A DNA stretch of 64,000 nt from JANQJA01 sp965267485 (GTDB taxonomy: Bacteria > Pseudomonadota > Gammaproteobacteria > Pseudomonadales > Azotimanducaceae), in contig OZ254080.1 in assembly GCA_965267485.1 (NCBI GenBank), positions 62,001 through 126,000 on the forward strand. The letters are read 5' to 3'. The position numbers were made by a program, and so were the translations under genes. Shown here in pieces: positions 54,178 through 61,429 of the stretch (position 1 is its first letter; the number at the start of each line of letters is the position of its first letter). The notes under the pieces were generated by a model. That model saw only the letters and a list, made by a program, of their open reading frames with translations, was not told where the DNA came from and did not search any database.

Positions 54178-55191
54178 ATGCACAGTTTGGAGACGGTTGT
54201 GGAGATCAAGGTGCTGGCCCGACAGGGGAAGTCCATCAAGGAGATCCAGCGCGAGCTGGGCATTTCGCGGAACACGGTTCGCAAATACCTGCGGAGCGAA
54301 GCGGCGCCGGGATACGGGCCACGGGCACCTCGGCCCACCAAGCTTGATCCGTTTAAGGGGTACCTGCTCGAGCGCATTGCCGCCGCCTCGCCGGACTGGA
54401 TCCCGGCGACGGTCCTGCTGCGGGAGATCCAGGTGCTGGGTTACCCCGGTGGCATCACCCAGCTGAAGGCGTTCCTGGCCGAGCAGAAGCCAAAGCCGGT
54501 GGTGGAACCGCTGGTCCGGTTTGAGACCAAGCCCGGCCAGCAGATGCAGGTCGACTTCATCGTGCTTCGGCGCGGTCGCGACCGGTTGTCCGCTTTCGTG
54601 GCAACGTTGGGTCGCAGTCGCTTGAGCTTCGTCCAGTTCGTCACCGACGAGCAGATCGACACCGTCCTGCTGTGCCTGCGTCTGGCCTTCGAGGCCTTTG
54701 GCGGCGTCCCACAGCACGTGCTGTTCGACAACATGAAGACGGTCGTGCTGGAACGGGATGCCTACGGCGCCGGACAGCACCGGTTCCACCCGGCGTTGCT
54801 GGCCCTGGCCAACGACTACGGCTTCCGCATTCGGCTGTGCCGGCCGTACCGAGCGAAGACCAAAGGTAAGGTCGAGCGATTCAACCGTTACCTGCGCAAC
54901 AGCTTCTGGGTGCCATTGCGCTCACAGTTCGCCTCATCCGGTCTGACCGTGGACGTCGACACGGCCAATCTCGAGGTGAAGCGATGGCTTCGGGAGATCG
55001 CGAACGTGCGCGAGCATGGCGAGCTCAAGGCACGGCCGTATGATCTCTGGCTCGAGGAGCGCGAACACCTGCAGCCTTTGTCACATCAGGTGGTGCAGTG
55101 GATGCCAAAGGTGAGTCGTAAGACGCCACCACCCATCGAGTCTCTCCAGCATCCACTGTCACGATACGATGACCTGGTGGTGTCGTCATGA
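54178..55191 (+). CDS. istA: IS21 transposase IstA
   Basis: 337 residues from ATG 54178 (ATG 54145 also in frame). N-terminal helix-turn-helix (KVLARQGKSIKEIQRELGISRNTVRKYLR), then a DDE integrase-type core with the first Asp in MQVDFIVL, the second in HVLFDNMKTV and the Glu in KGKVERFNRY. It pairs with IstB to cut and join IS21 ends. Its stop overlaps the istB start (ATGA). The gene looks intact. Confidence 0.95.
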   Translation: MHSLETVVEIKVLARQGKSIKEIQRELGISRNTVRKYLRSEAAPGYGPRAPRPTKLDPFKGYLLERIAAASPDWIPATVLLREIQVLGYPGGITQLKAFLAEQKPKPVVEPLVRFETKPGQQMQVDFIVLRRGRDRLSAFVATLGRSRLSFVQFVTDEQIDTVLLCLRLAFEAFGGVPQHVLFDNMKTVVLERDAYGAGQHRFHPALLALANDYGFRIRLCRPYRAKTKGKVERFNRYLRNSFWVPLRSQFASSGLTVDVDTANLEVKRWLREIANVREHGELKARPYDLWLEEREHLQPLSHQVVQWMPKVSRKTPPPIESLQHPLSRYDDLVVSS

Positions 55192-55964
55192 GGTTGCAGG
55201 AAGAACGGCTCGCCGAGATGTGCGAGGAGCTGCAACTCGGTTACGTGGCCACCGCCTATCCGGCGATCGCCCAGGCGACAGCCAGCGAGGAAGCCAGCTT
55301 CACCGATTTCCTCGAGCGCGTGCTGAAGGCGGAGCTCGATGGCCGCCATGAACGTGCCCGCCAGACGCTGCTTAAGCTGGCAACTTTGCCGGCGATCAAA
55401 ACGCTTGAAGACTACGACTTCGAGTTCGCCAGCGGCGTACCCAAAGCCCAGATCCAGGAGCTCGCGAGTCTCGCCTTTGTCGAGCGAGCCGAGAACGTCG
55501 TCCTGCTTGGCCCGAGCGGCACCGGCAAGACGCATCTGGCGCTGGCGCTCGCATACCGGGCAGTCATGGCGCGGATCAAGACGCGCTTCATCACCGCTGC
55601 TGACCTGATGCTGCAACTTGCGACTGCCCATCGTAAGGATCAGCTGGCGTCGTACTTCAATCGCGCCATTCTCGGTCCAAAGCTGCTGGTGATCGATGAG
55701 CTCGGCTACCTGCCGTTCGGCCGCGATGAAGCCAACCTGCTGTTCCAGGTCATCGCCAAACGCTACGAGCGGGGCTCGATCATCATCACGTCGAACCTGT
55801 CTTTCTCGGACTGGGCGACGACACTGGCTGACGATGCAACGCTGACGGCCGCACTGCTTGATCGACTACTCCATCACGGCCATATCGTGCCGCTGCGTGG
55901 TGACAGTTATCGGCTGAAGGACAAGAAGAAAGCGGGGCTACGCCCTGCCAACAAGATCGGCTGA
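55188..55964 (+). CDS. istB: IS21 helper ATPase IstB
   Basis: 258 residues. AAA+ ATPase with Walker A G-P-S-G-T-G-K-T-H (near residue 106) and Walker B LLVIDELGYLPF, then GSIIITSNLSFSDW. IstB remodels target DNA and stimulates IstA. Translationally coupled to istA. Intact. Confidence 0.96.
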   Translation: MRLQEERLAEMCEELQLGYVATAYPAIAQATASEEASFTDFLERVLKAELDGRHERARQTLLKLATLPAIKTLEDYDFEFASGVPKAQIQELASLAFVERAENVVLLGPSGTGKTHLALALAYRAVMARIKTRFITAADLMLQLATAHRKDQLASYFNRAILGPKLLVIDELGYLPFGRDEANLLFQVIAKRYERGSIIITSNLSFSDWATTLADDATLTAALLDRLLHHGHIVPLRGDSYRLKDKKKAGLRPANKIG

Positions 55965-56046
55965 GCCATCAGCCAAAGAGGAAGGGGGTCAATTTTACTC
56001 CGACGATATCGGACAAAAAGGGGTCAATTTTCAACCGGCGTTGACA

Positions 56047-56112
56047 CGCTGCGTTGCCAGATAGCAGCCACAGCACCGCGAGCCCCGGAACTCGGATGTG
56101 ATGTCGCGTCAT
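56047..56112 (-). pseudogene. 5' fragment of the IS21-split gene (signal peptide)
   Basis: Starts at ATG 56112 behind AAGGAAAG and encodes exactly 22 residues, MTRHHIRVPGLAVLWLLSGN plus A-A, a signal peptide, before the IS21 end at 56046. The reading frame continues into the 53322-54083 fragment once the element and one cgctg copy are removed. The insertion lies at the predicted cleavage site. Confidence 0.85.
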
Positions 56113-56123
56113 GGTGGGTCTTT

Positions 56124-56144
56124 CCTTCGATGCGTATTCGAAGG
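56124..56144. repeat. 7-bp-arm hairpin upstream of the split gene
   Basis: ccttcga-tgcgtat-tcgaagg, 7-bp arms with a 7-nt loop, lying 12-32 bp upstream of the start codon at 56112 and overlapping its ribosome site. Could be an operator or a translational control hairpin. Confidence 0.4.
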
Positions 56145-56280
56145 CTAGGCGCGCGATGTCACATAGGGAATCGGGTCTTCACCCCAGATTGATGGCCGGC
56201 GACCCTCTTCCTGGCGGGATGCTTGTTCGAGTTCACACGATGACCGTCGCGGAAATCGCGCTCTCGATGAGAACGCCGTG

Positions 56281-56352
56281 CGCGATCACCAAGATACCGA
56301 TTGCCAGGTCAGGCGCAGCTTGCGGAGGATTGGCTTCAGCTTCATGTCAGGT
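56281..56352 (-). other. Degenerate attC site D
   Basis: 72 bp. On the minus strand it begins with the core-like acctgac, has AAGCTGAAG as L-box, and ends cttggtgatcgcg. It is homologous to the stronger sites but the right core differs from GTTRRRY. It follows the stop of the 56347-56718 gene, which overlaps it. Confidence 0.5.
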
Positions 56353-56718
56353 GGACGCTCGATCAGGCTTCATATGGATAAAGTATACAGTCGTTAAAAC
56401 GCCTGCGAGGAACAACAGGAAGAATACCGAGGCCGCAAACACCGGAACTGGCACTGTGACACCGCGAGACTCAAGCAGCACCGTGATCTGTGCATTGCTC
56501 TCAGCAATGTAGATGCTCATCGCCGTTACTGAAAGGGACGCGAGCAAGTACAAGATCGTAACCAGCCATCGCATCAGTCTGGTTAAAAGATTTCGGCCGG
56601 CGAAGACTGCGACGATCGTGGCAAACGTAATCGTGAGCCATGTTTCAAACTGCGTTGCCAGGGCTGCTTCGTTAACACGAATCAGTTCAAGGGCTTCGAC
56701 GACGGTTAACGATTCCAT
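56347..56718 (-). CDS. Small three-span membrane protein in cassette
   Basis: 123 residues from ATG 56718. Hydrophobic segments at about 25-43, 50-70 and 90-112 with a short C-terminal MKPDRAST. No named family. It is downstream of, and 28 bp from, a gene for a related-architecture membrane protein in the same cassette, and its stop overlaps an attC-like site. Base composition is lower in GC than the flanking chromosome. Confidence 0.65.
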   Translation of the reverse strand: MESLTVVEALELIRVNEAALATQFETWLTITFATIVAVFAGRNLLTRLMRWLVTILYLLASLSVTAMSIYIAESNAQITVLLESRGVTVPVPVFAASVFFLLFLAGVLTTVYFIHMKPDRAST

Positions 56719-56746
56719 TGGTCCCCCTGATACCAGCGTGAGTTGC

Positions 56747-57256
56747 CTATGCGTCTCTCCCAATCAGCAGGGACTTCGCTGCATCATTCATGGTGGTCTC
56801 AGCTTTAGAGATCGTCTCGATAAACTCCCGAAAGTCCCTTGGCAGTGTGTCAGCTGCCGTCTCCAGATAGTAGATCAAGCCCGGCTGATTCAAGGTGCCA
56901 GTCAGCGCCGATACTCGCGAATCCCAAAGATGATCCGGCATCACGCCCTCTTTGTGCAGATAGAATGCGACGGACTCTCTGCGCATGAATGTATTGAGCG
57001 TCGTGACGAACTTTCGTTTCTCCACAACGTCGAGCTTCTCCGGGTTCGACAATCCCAGCCAGAACAGTCTGGCAACTTCATCATCCGTCAACAGCATCGC
57101 AGAAAACTGAGCGGAGTTTTCCATCGAGCTTTGAATCGCCGTAATTCGTGAGGCTTTCGTGCTTTGTCGCAACTGCACGGACAGGTATATCAACGTGACG
57201 ATTACACCAGCCGCTCCGGCTATCTCACCAATCGCTCCAATCGCCTCCCAGTTCAC
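56747..57256 (-). CDS. Cassette membrane-anchored protein, paralogue 1
   Basis: 169 residues from GTG 57256 (adjacent GTG 57259 also possible). N-terminus M-N-W-E-A-I-G-A-I-G-E-I followed by a single hydrophobic helix and V-Q-L-R-Q, then a soluble helical domain (YLHKEGVMPDHLWDSRVSAL). The same N-terminal pattern begins two other genes of this array. The start falls about 7 bp after an attC-like core, normal for a cassette gene. Longer in-frame starts up to 57358 lie inside that attC. Family of unknown function. Confidence 0.75.
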   Translation of the reverse strand: MNWEAIGAIGEIAGAAGVIVTLIYLSVQLRQSTKASRITAIQSSMENSAQFSAMLLTDDEVARLFWLGLSNPEKLDVVEKRKFVTTLNTFMRRESVAFYLHKEGVMPDHLWDSRVSALTGTLNQPGLIYYLETAADTLPRDFREFIETISKAETTMNDAAKSLLIGRDA

Positions 57257-57262
57257 CACGAC

Positions 57263-57394
57263 GCCTGTCACCAAGCCATGCTGTGAGGACGGTCTGGCGG
57301 CAAGATTGCGCAGCAGTTTTGATGACAGGTTGCCGCGTCCGAATGACGGAGCAAGCAAAGTTTGCGGAGAAGAGACTTCATCTTCATATTTTAC
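57263..57394 (-). other. Degenerate attC site C
   Basis: 132 bp aligned with site A: ctggcggcaagattgcg, gatgacaggttgccgcgtcc and gacttcatcttcat (plus strand) parallel the corresponding parts of sites A and B. Right core gcctgtc (plus) corresponds to gcctaac in A. Core sequences are decayed. Confidence 0.55.
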
Positions 57395-57400
57395 GGCGCT

Positions 57401-57434
57401 ATGATAGGTACAGTTTTACGTACAGGTAGGGTAT
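57401..57434 (+). promoter_or_regulatory. yefM-yoeB operator with repeated gtacag
   Basis: gtacag occurs at 57408-57413 and 57420-57425, 12 bp apart, just before the antitoxin ATG. The YefM-YoeB operator of E. coli is built on TGTACA cores; each copy here differs from that core by one base at its left edge. Suits autorepression by the antitoxin-toxin complex. Confidence 0.55.
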
Positions 57435-57686
57435 ATGAAAAGTATCAGCTATACGACGGCTCGCAAAGAGCTGGCAAAGACCATGGACAAAGTGTGCGAC
57501 GACCACGCGCCCGTTGCAATCACCCGCAAGGGCGAGGGAACCGTTGTCATGATTTCGATGGAAGATTACCAGGCGCTCGAGGAAACGGCTTACCTGCTCA
57601 GGAGCCCAAAGAACACGCGACGCCTCTTTGAGTCCATCGCCGAAATCGAAACTACTGGTGGGACCGAGAGAGAGTTGGCTGAGTGA
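57435..57686 (+). CDS. yefM: YefM/Phd family antitoxin
   Basis: 83 residues, MKSISYTTARKELAKTMDKV through ITRKGEGTVVMISMEDYQALEETAYLL, the Phd/YefM antitoxin pattern. N-terminal half binds operator DNA; the C-terminal tail (FESIAEIETTGGTERELAE) wraps the toxin. Its stop overlaps the toxin start (GTGA). Encoded opposite to the neighbouring cassette genes, with its own promoter region. Confidence 0.93.
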   Translation: MKSISYTTARKELAKTMDKVCDDHAPVAITRKGEGTVVMISMEDYQALEETAYLLRSPKNTRRLFESIAEIETTGGTERELAE

Positions 57687-57937
57687 AGCTGGTCTTTTCA
57701 GAGCATGCCTGGGAGGACTACGTGTATTGGCAAAAGACAGACAAGAAGACTCTTCGGCGCGTCAATACCTTGATCAAAGAGGTATCTCGTGAGCCGTTCG
57801 AGGGGATAGGAAAGCCCGAATCACTCAAACACGCGCTGGCGGGGTACTGGTCACGACGAATCGATGATGCACACAGAATGGTCTACAAGGTCGAGGGCGA
57901 GTCGCTCTTTATTGTGCAGCTGAGATACCACTACTAG
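57683..57937 (+). CDS. yoeB: YoeB/Txe family mRNA interferase toxin
   Basis: 84 residues, KLVFSEHAWEDYVYWQKTDKKTLRRVN ... GYWSRRIDDAHRMVYKVEG ... LRYHY. The catalytic glutamate region, Arg in YWSRRI and the C-terminal His-Tyr match YoeB, a ribosome-dependent RNase that cuts mRNA in the A site. Starts at GTG 57683 in the antitoxin stop. Likely stabilises the cassette array. Confidence 0.93.
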   Translation: MKLVFSEHAWEDYVYWQKTDKKTLRRVNTLIKEVSREPFEGIGKPESLKHALAGYWSRRIDDAHRMVYKVEGESLFIVQLRYHY

Positions 57938-57956
57938 CCGCATTCCACCGCAGCGC

Positions 57957-58448
57957 CTATTTAACTGAATCAAGTCGACTCCAGAAGTCATCGTCGGCTG
58001 GGGCATTTGCCATCATGCCATCGACCATGCCGACGAAATCTGAATTGAAATACTGGCTGCAAACACGCCAGAGCGCCCGACTTCTCGGTGTGCCGAGCAG
58101 AAAGTAGATGACGTCCCGGTAGCTCTTCCACGTTTCTTCATCCAATGCGCCGCTCTTGTACTGGAGCCACTCATGTTCGCGGGCTCGCATCTGGGCAATT
58201 ATCCAGAATATCAACTTGGTCTTTTGCTCAAACGTCGGCGTCTCGTCCTGCGAGAAATAGTTTGCGAGTTCGGGATGCTCGACGAACAGGTAAACGCCAT
58301 TCTGGTCCGTATTCACTTGAGATTGGCGAGAATCGGATCGCAAGGTAGCCGAACCCTGTCGTACTTGAACAGCGACGTAAATCAAAGTCACAACAACCAC
58401 CAGGTTGCCAACTACCTCCGCAATATTCGCGAGCTGATCAAGCGACAT
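57957..58448 (-). CDS. Cassette membrane-anchored protein, paralogue 2
   Basis: 163 residues from ATG 58448. N-terminus SLDQLANIAEVVGNLVVVVTLIYVAVQVRQGSA: a single membrane helix flanked as in the other two paralogues, then a soluble helical domain (MRAREHEWLQYKSGALDEETWKSYRDVIYFLLGTP) ending FWSRLDSVK. The 68 bp to the upstream gene hold no convincing attC, so the two may share a cassette. Function unknown. Confidence 0.75.
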   Translation of the reverse strand: MSLDQLANIAEVVGNLVVVVTLIYVAVQVRQGSATLRSDSRQSQVNTDQNGVYLFVEHPELANYFSQDETPTFEQKTKLIFWIIAQMRAREHEWLQYKSGALDEETWKSYRDVIYFLLGTPRSRALWRVCSQYFNSDFVGMVDGMMANAPADDDFWSRLDSVK

Positions 58449-58516
58449 CTTCGATAATCTCCGATACAACAGTGCTCAAGTTGCGAAGCCAGAATTGTTG
58501 CAGTTCAAACCTGAAC

Positions 58517-59056
58517 CTAAGTGCCTGCCTCGTCGCTGACCTGGTATAAGCCAGGTAGGGCCCCTTGAGCCAGAACCGCATCGATATACTTAACGGCTTC
58601 CGGGTTCGATCCATTTTTTCTAACGGTTTCGTACCACAGTCGCGCAGGTGAGGATCCGTAGATGCGACGAATACCCCGATCAAATTCATCTTTCTGGACT
58701 TGCGTCAAATTCTGAATCTGTTCAATCGTCTCAATCCGATACTGCCAAAATGCTAGTTGATGGTTGCGAAACATCGCCATCTCCTCCCTGGTGAGTTCTG
58801 CTAGCTGGAAGAGTTCATCAAGTGATTGAATCTCCGCAGAATACACTTTGCCTGTCTTATCATACGTTCGACGAAGCTCTGGGTTACGAAGCGTTTCAAG
58901 TAGTAGTTCTCGGAACGTGTCGTATCGCTTCTGCTGAATCGAGACCTCAAGTTGAGCACGAGTATGTCGCACTTGAATCGCAACATAAGCCAGCGTAACC
59001 AACACGGCGAGAGAACCAACAAGTTCGCCGATCGCTCCAACGGCATCCCAACTCAT
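58517..59056 (-). CDS. Cassette membrane-anchored protein, paralogue 3
   Basis: 179 residues from ATG 59056, with AGGG just upstream and an attC ending only 15 bp before it. N-terminus MSWDAVGAIGELVGSLAVLVTLAYVAIQVRHTRAQLE, closely parallel to paralogue 1. The soluble part contains ELFQLAELTREEMAMFRNHQLAFWQYR and GSSPARLWYETVRKNGSNPEAVKYIDAVL. Family widespread in marine Proteobacteria, of unknown role. Confidence 0.8.
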   Translation of the reverse strand: MSWDAVGAIGELVGSLAVLVTLAYVAIQVRHTRAQLEVSIQQKRYDTFRELLLETLRNPELRRTYDKTGKVYSAEIQSLDELFQLAELTREEMAMFRNHQLAFWQYRIETIEQIQNLTQVQKDEFDRGIRRIYGSSPARLWYETVRKNGSNPEAVKYIDAVLAQGALPGLYQVSDEAGT

Positions 59057-59071
59057 CGGGCACCCTGAGGC

Positions 59072-59170
59072 ACATAACACGAAGTTAAGCGGCGAAGACG
59101 TTCTGGCGCACAAATTGCGATCGCAATTTGTGTGACAGGTTGCTTCGTCGGCTTCAACTTCATGTTGGGC
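59072..59170 (-). other. attC recombination site B
   Basis: 99 bp. On the minus strand: R-double-prime GCCCAAC (59164-59170, fits RYYYAAC), L-double-prime AAGTTGAAG with the extrahelical G, L-prime CTTAACTT (59082-59089), and R-prime GTTATGT (59072-59078). The centre contains the inverted pair caaattgcga/tcgcaatttg. It starts 4 bp after the DUF3644 stop and ends 15 bp before the next gene, a textbook cassette junction. Confidence 0.85.
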
Positions 59171-59174
59171 GCGT

Positions 59175-60242
59175 TCATCGCTTCGGTCTCGGCCTTTGCT
59201 CTTTCCAAACCTCATCTAGATCTAGGTTCGGGATTTCTTCCCTGAGCTTTTCTAGCGCCTGCCTAGAGTAGCGCTTAAAACGAGACTTACCGATTTTTAC
59301 TTCTTTGTAGTAATCATCAGATTCCCGAATTCGCAAGTGCTTGACCACAGCGAGTGTCATTGGTGGTGTTAGATTAAGATTTTCAGCGAGTTGAGTTGGG
59401 CTCAAATTATAGTAGTCAAGTTCGTTTACACGCTTCACCGCAAGAACGGTGGCGCCGGGTGTGCCTTCTCTTACGAGATGAACGGGCTCACCTTCTCTTT
59501 TTGTGATTCTTATATCCACGTTTATTCCAGTCCCTTCAGTACTCAGCTGAAGCGAAGACACGCCGGGGAAAAGTTGCTGCCATGTTTTTCCAGCCCTTAC
59601 TTCTTTAACGAGCTTGTTGATTTCGTATTCAGTGGGTTGAGATCGAACTCCCTCCAATGAGGATTCAACTATTGCAAGTGACTTGAGTTTCGCCCTAGCT
59701 TCGATTTGCTTTCGGTTCCCAGGAGCAACCATTGCTTTGATCTGCGAGAAGTCAGCCTCGACCATCGAATGCAAGTCAGTAGGCGGCATAGTCGATATAG
59801 GGAGGACCCGATCCGGGATATAAGTATTTAGATTCTCATCAAAGACCCGATTCAACAGATCTTTGTACAAAGTTACTGCCGCTTGGGAGTACAAATAGAG
59901 TTCTTGTTCTTCAAGTTCAACAATATCGTGCTGTGCCGCATCGCGGAAACTATTGAGAATCTGAATAGTTAGCCCTTCTTCTTCCGACAAGCATTTTACC
60001 TGCGCATCGGAAATGCACTTTCTAACGCACTTCTCGAATCCGATAGTCTCTTTCTCGTAAGGTTCTCTGATTTTCCCGCCTTTGTGCAGGATGATGCTCT
60101 TGAGCAGCAGCTCAAATGATCGGTCCAATAGGATCAGTACAGCTTCCGTGCGCCCTCGATCCCAAGGGCGATTAAAATGCTCTATCGAGAGCACCAGAGA
60201 ATCGATCGACCTTTCCAAGAGTAACTTCGCTTGTTTACGCAT
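59175..60242 (-). CDS. DUF3644-type HEPN-like protein
   Basis: 355 residues from ATG 60242, 10 bp after the attC core. The N-terminal helical domain carries R-D-A-A-Q-H (Arg100 to His105), the R-X4-H motif of HEPN ribonucleases, in the context NSFRDAAQHDIVELEEQELYLYSQAA typical of DUF3644. The C-terminal third (YYNLSPTQLAENLNLTPPMTLAVVKHLRI...RFKRYSRQALEKLREE) looks like a winged helix-turn-helix. HEPN proteins with DNA-binding tails are often in defence or stress islands. GC content is clearly lower than the chromosome. RNase activity is a prediction. Confidence 0.8.
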   Translation of the reverse strand: MRKQAKLLLERSIDSLVLSIEHFNRPWDRGRTEAVLILLDRSFELLLKSIILHKGGKIREPYEKETIGFEKCVRKCISDAQVKCLSEEEGLTIQILNSFRDAAQHDIVELEEQELYLYSQAAVTLYKDLLNRVFDENLNTYIPDRVLPISTMPPTDLHSMVEADFSQIKAMVAPGNRKQIEARAKLKSLAIVESSLEGVRSQPTEYEINKLVKEVRAGKTWQQLFPGVSSLQLSTEGTGINVDIRITKREGEPVHLVREGTPGATVLAVKRVNELDYYNLSPTQLAENLNLTPPMTLAVVKHLRIRESDDYYKEVKIGKSRFKRYSRQALEKLREEIPNLDLDEVWKEQRPRPKR

Positions 60243-60252
60243 ATGCGTTGGC

Positions 60253-60369
60253 GCCTAACACCAAGTTAAGTGGCGTGGACGTTCTGGCAGCCAAATTGCG
60301 AACGCAATTTGGATGACAGGTTGCCACGTCCAAGCGACCGCAGGGAGCGACTTCAACTTCATGTTATGT
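60253..60369 (-). other. attC recombination site A
   Basis: 117 bp. Minus strand: R-double-prime ACATAAC (60363-60369), L-double-prime AAGTTGAAG with extra G, L-prime CTTAACTT, R-prime GTTAGGC (60253-60259, fits GTTRRRY). The core of the palindrome is gccaaattgcg/cgcaatttgg. The TAA stop of the upstream gene lies inside the ACATAAC core. Confidence 0.85.
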
Positions 60370-60687
60370 TCCGAGTCCCCAGAAGACCGCCGTCATTGCT
60401 CCACCCCCGACCAGCATAGCTGACGAGAAGAAGAGGCCCCACTTGATCATCGGCGATTCGTCTTTAGCCTCTCTTCGCACCCAGAAGCCTAGGGCGTTGA
60501 GCTTTGCTCCTCGCAGCAGCAGAAGTTGCGAATAGATAAACGTGATTCCACATATAACTATTGCGCTGATCTTTAGAAGATCGTGCTCAGCTGAGAATAC
60601 GACTATCCAAGAAATTACCGAAACTACGCCGAAAGTGAGCCCCAAAAGCGCACTCTGCCCCAGCGTGAGTGGTGAGTTAGGGAACAT
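60364..60687 (-). CDS. Small multi-span membrane protein in cassette
   Basis: 107 residues with three predicted membrane helices (about 14-34, 40-58, 83-104), beginning MFPNSPLTLGQSALLGLTFG. No recognised family. The stop codon overlaps attC site A and the start codon lies within GTTATGT, a core-like heptamer at 60684-60690. First gene on the upstream side of the array. Confidence 0.7.
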   Translation of the reverse strand: MFPNSPLTLGQSALLGLTFGVVSVISWIVVFSAEHDLLKISAIVICGITFIYSQLLLLRGAKLNALGFWVRREAKDESPMIKWGLFFSSAMLVGGGAMTAVFWGLGT

Positions 60688-60697
60688 AACAACATAG

Positions 60698-60719
60698 TAG
60701 ACAGCCCAATTGCTGTCTA
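60698..60719. repeat. 8-bp-arm palindrome at the array edge
   Basis: tagacagc-ccaatt-gctgtcta, perfect 8-bp arms with a 6-nt centre, 11 bp upstream of the first cassette gene. Could be an operator or a remnant of an insertion-site hairpin. Confidence 0.5.
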
Positions 60720-60867
60720 AGCGGGGTGGTGTTCGCTAGTCCTCTGCTCATGTGGGCTCCGTTGCGTTTGCTCGAAAGGCGAACAGGCACAGAAGCAAAT
60801 GTGCGGTCTGGTTCAGACCATTGTCGCAAAAGGGCTGCCTATTTCCAGCGCGAGGCGTTGCCCTTCG

Positions 60868-61413
60868 TCAGACGCGCTCCAGTTTGAGCCGGCGTCCGGC
60901 CGGCCATTCCACGTCAATCGTGTCATTCGCGCGAATCTCGCCGCCGCGGATCACGATGCCCATGATGCCCGCCTTGCGAACCACATTGCCGTTCTCGTCG
61001 CGGTCCAGCACCGCAGCCAGCAGGCCGGGCTGAAAGGTCTCTATTTGTGCGCAGGGATTTCTGAGGCCGGTGACTTCAACCACGGGTCCGCGTGCGAACG
61101 TGAGCCGGGCACGCTGGCAGAGCCCGAGCAAATCGACGCCACGTGTCGTCACGTTCTCGCCGAGCTCACCGGGGGCCACCTGAAAGCCCTTCGCCCCCAA
61201 CTCGTCGAACAGCTCTGCATGAATCAGGTGAACCTGGCGGAGGTTGGGTTGCGTGGGATCCTTCGCGACGCGGGAGCGATGCTTTACCGTCTTGCCCATG
61301 TGTGCGTCGCCTTCAACACCAATGCCGGCGACGAGCTGAATCGACACAGCCAGCGGTTTGCTGAACCCATGATCACCGCTCAGGCTCACCGACTCGACCA
61401 ACGGCTGTGTCAT
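60868..61413 (-). CDS. MOSC-domain protein
   Basis: 181 residues from ATG 61413. GDAHMGKTVKHRSR, LGENVTTRGVDLLGL and VTGLRNPCAQIE, the last with the conserved Cys of MOSC domains, identify the fold shared with molybdenum cofactor sulfurases and YiiM. Stand-alone MOSC proteins move sulfur or reduce N-hydroxylated substrates with molybdenum cofactor. It sits 16 bp from the alcohol dehydrogenase gene on the same strand. Upstream in-frame starts lie inside that gene. Confidence 0.88.
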   Translation of the reverse strand: MTQPLVESVSLSGDHGFSKPLAVSIQLVAGIGVEGDAHMGKTVKHRSRVAKDPTQPNLRQVHLIHAELFDELGAKGFQVAPGELGENVTTRGVDLLGLCQRARLTFARGPVVEVTGLRNPCAQIETFQPGLLAAVLDRDENGNVVRKAGIMGIVIRGGEIRANDTIDVEWPAGRRLKLERV

Positions 61414-61429
61414 CGCTCTCGTACCTGCG

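Larger units (their letters stand above)
54089..56046 (+). mobile_element. IS21-family insertion sequence, apparently complete
   Basis: 1958 bp carrying istA and istB. Terminal inverted repeats begin tgttaacgccgg at 54089 and end ccggcgttgaca at 56046 (same sequence inverted with one mismatch). Near the left end the 18-bp unit agtaaaactgacccccct is repeated (54101-54118 and 54125-54142); the right end holds two inverted copies of a ggggtcaatttt motif. These multiple end repeats are the usual transposase-binding sites of IS21. Flanked by a 5-bp direct repeat cgctg (54084-54088 and 56047-56051), the expected IS21 target duplication. It interrupts a secreted-protein gene. Confidence 0.95.
56281..60690 (-). 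mobile_element. Integron cassette array without integrase (CALIN-type)
   Basis: Lower-GC block of small genes, mostly on the minus strand, separated by four attC-like sites (56281-56352, 57263-57394, 59072-59170, 60253-60369) that share internal sequence. Each site sits just after a gene stop on the minus strand and just before the next start, as cassettes do. The attC partition gives four cassettes: [60364-60687], [59175-60242], [57395-59071 with three loci] and [56351-57262 with two genes]. No tyrosine recombinase/IntI gene is in the window. Right of 60690 the sequence returns to chromosomal genes. Confidence 0.75.

Noticed and set aside
54084..54377. N-terminal extension of the minus-strand ORF ending at 53322
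   Set aside because: This part is the IS21 left end and antisense istA; the true N-terminus lies at 56047-56112.
56111..56512. 133-codon plus-strand ORF over the cassette edge
   Set aside because: Antisense to the small membrane protein and spans an attC-like site.
58449..58516. Possible attC between two cassette genes
   Set aside because: Only short complementary bits (caaca/tgttg); no paired cores or L-boxes like the other sites.
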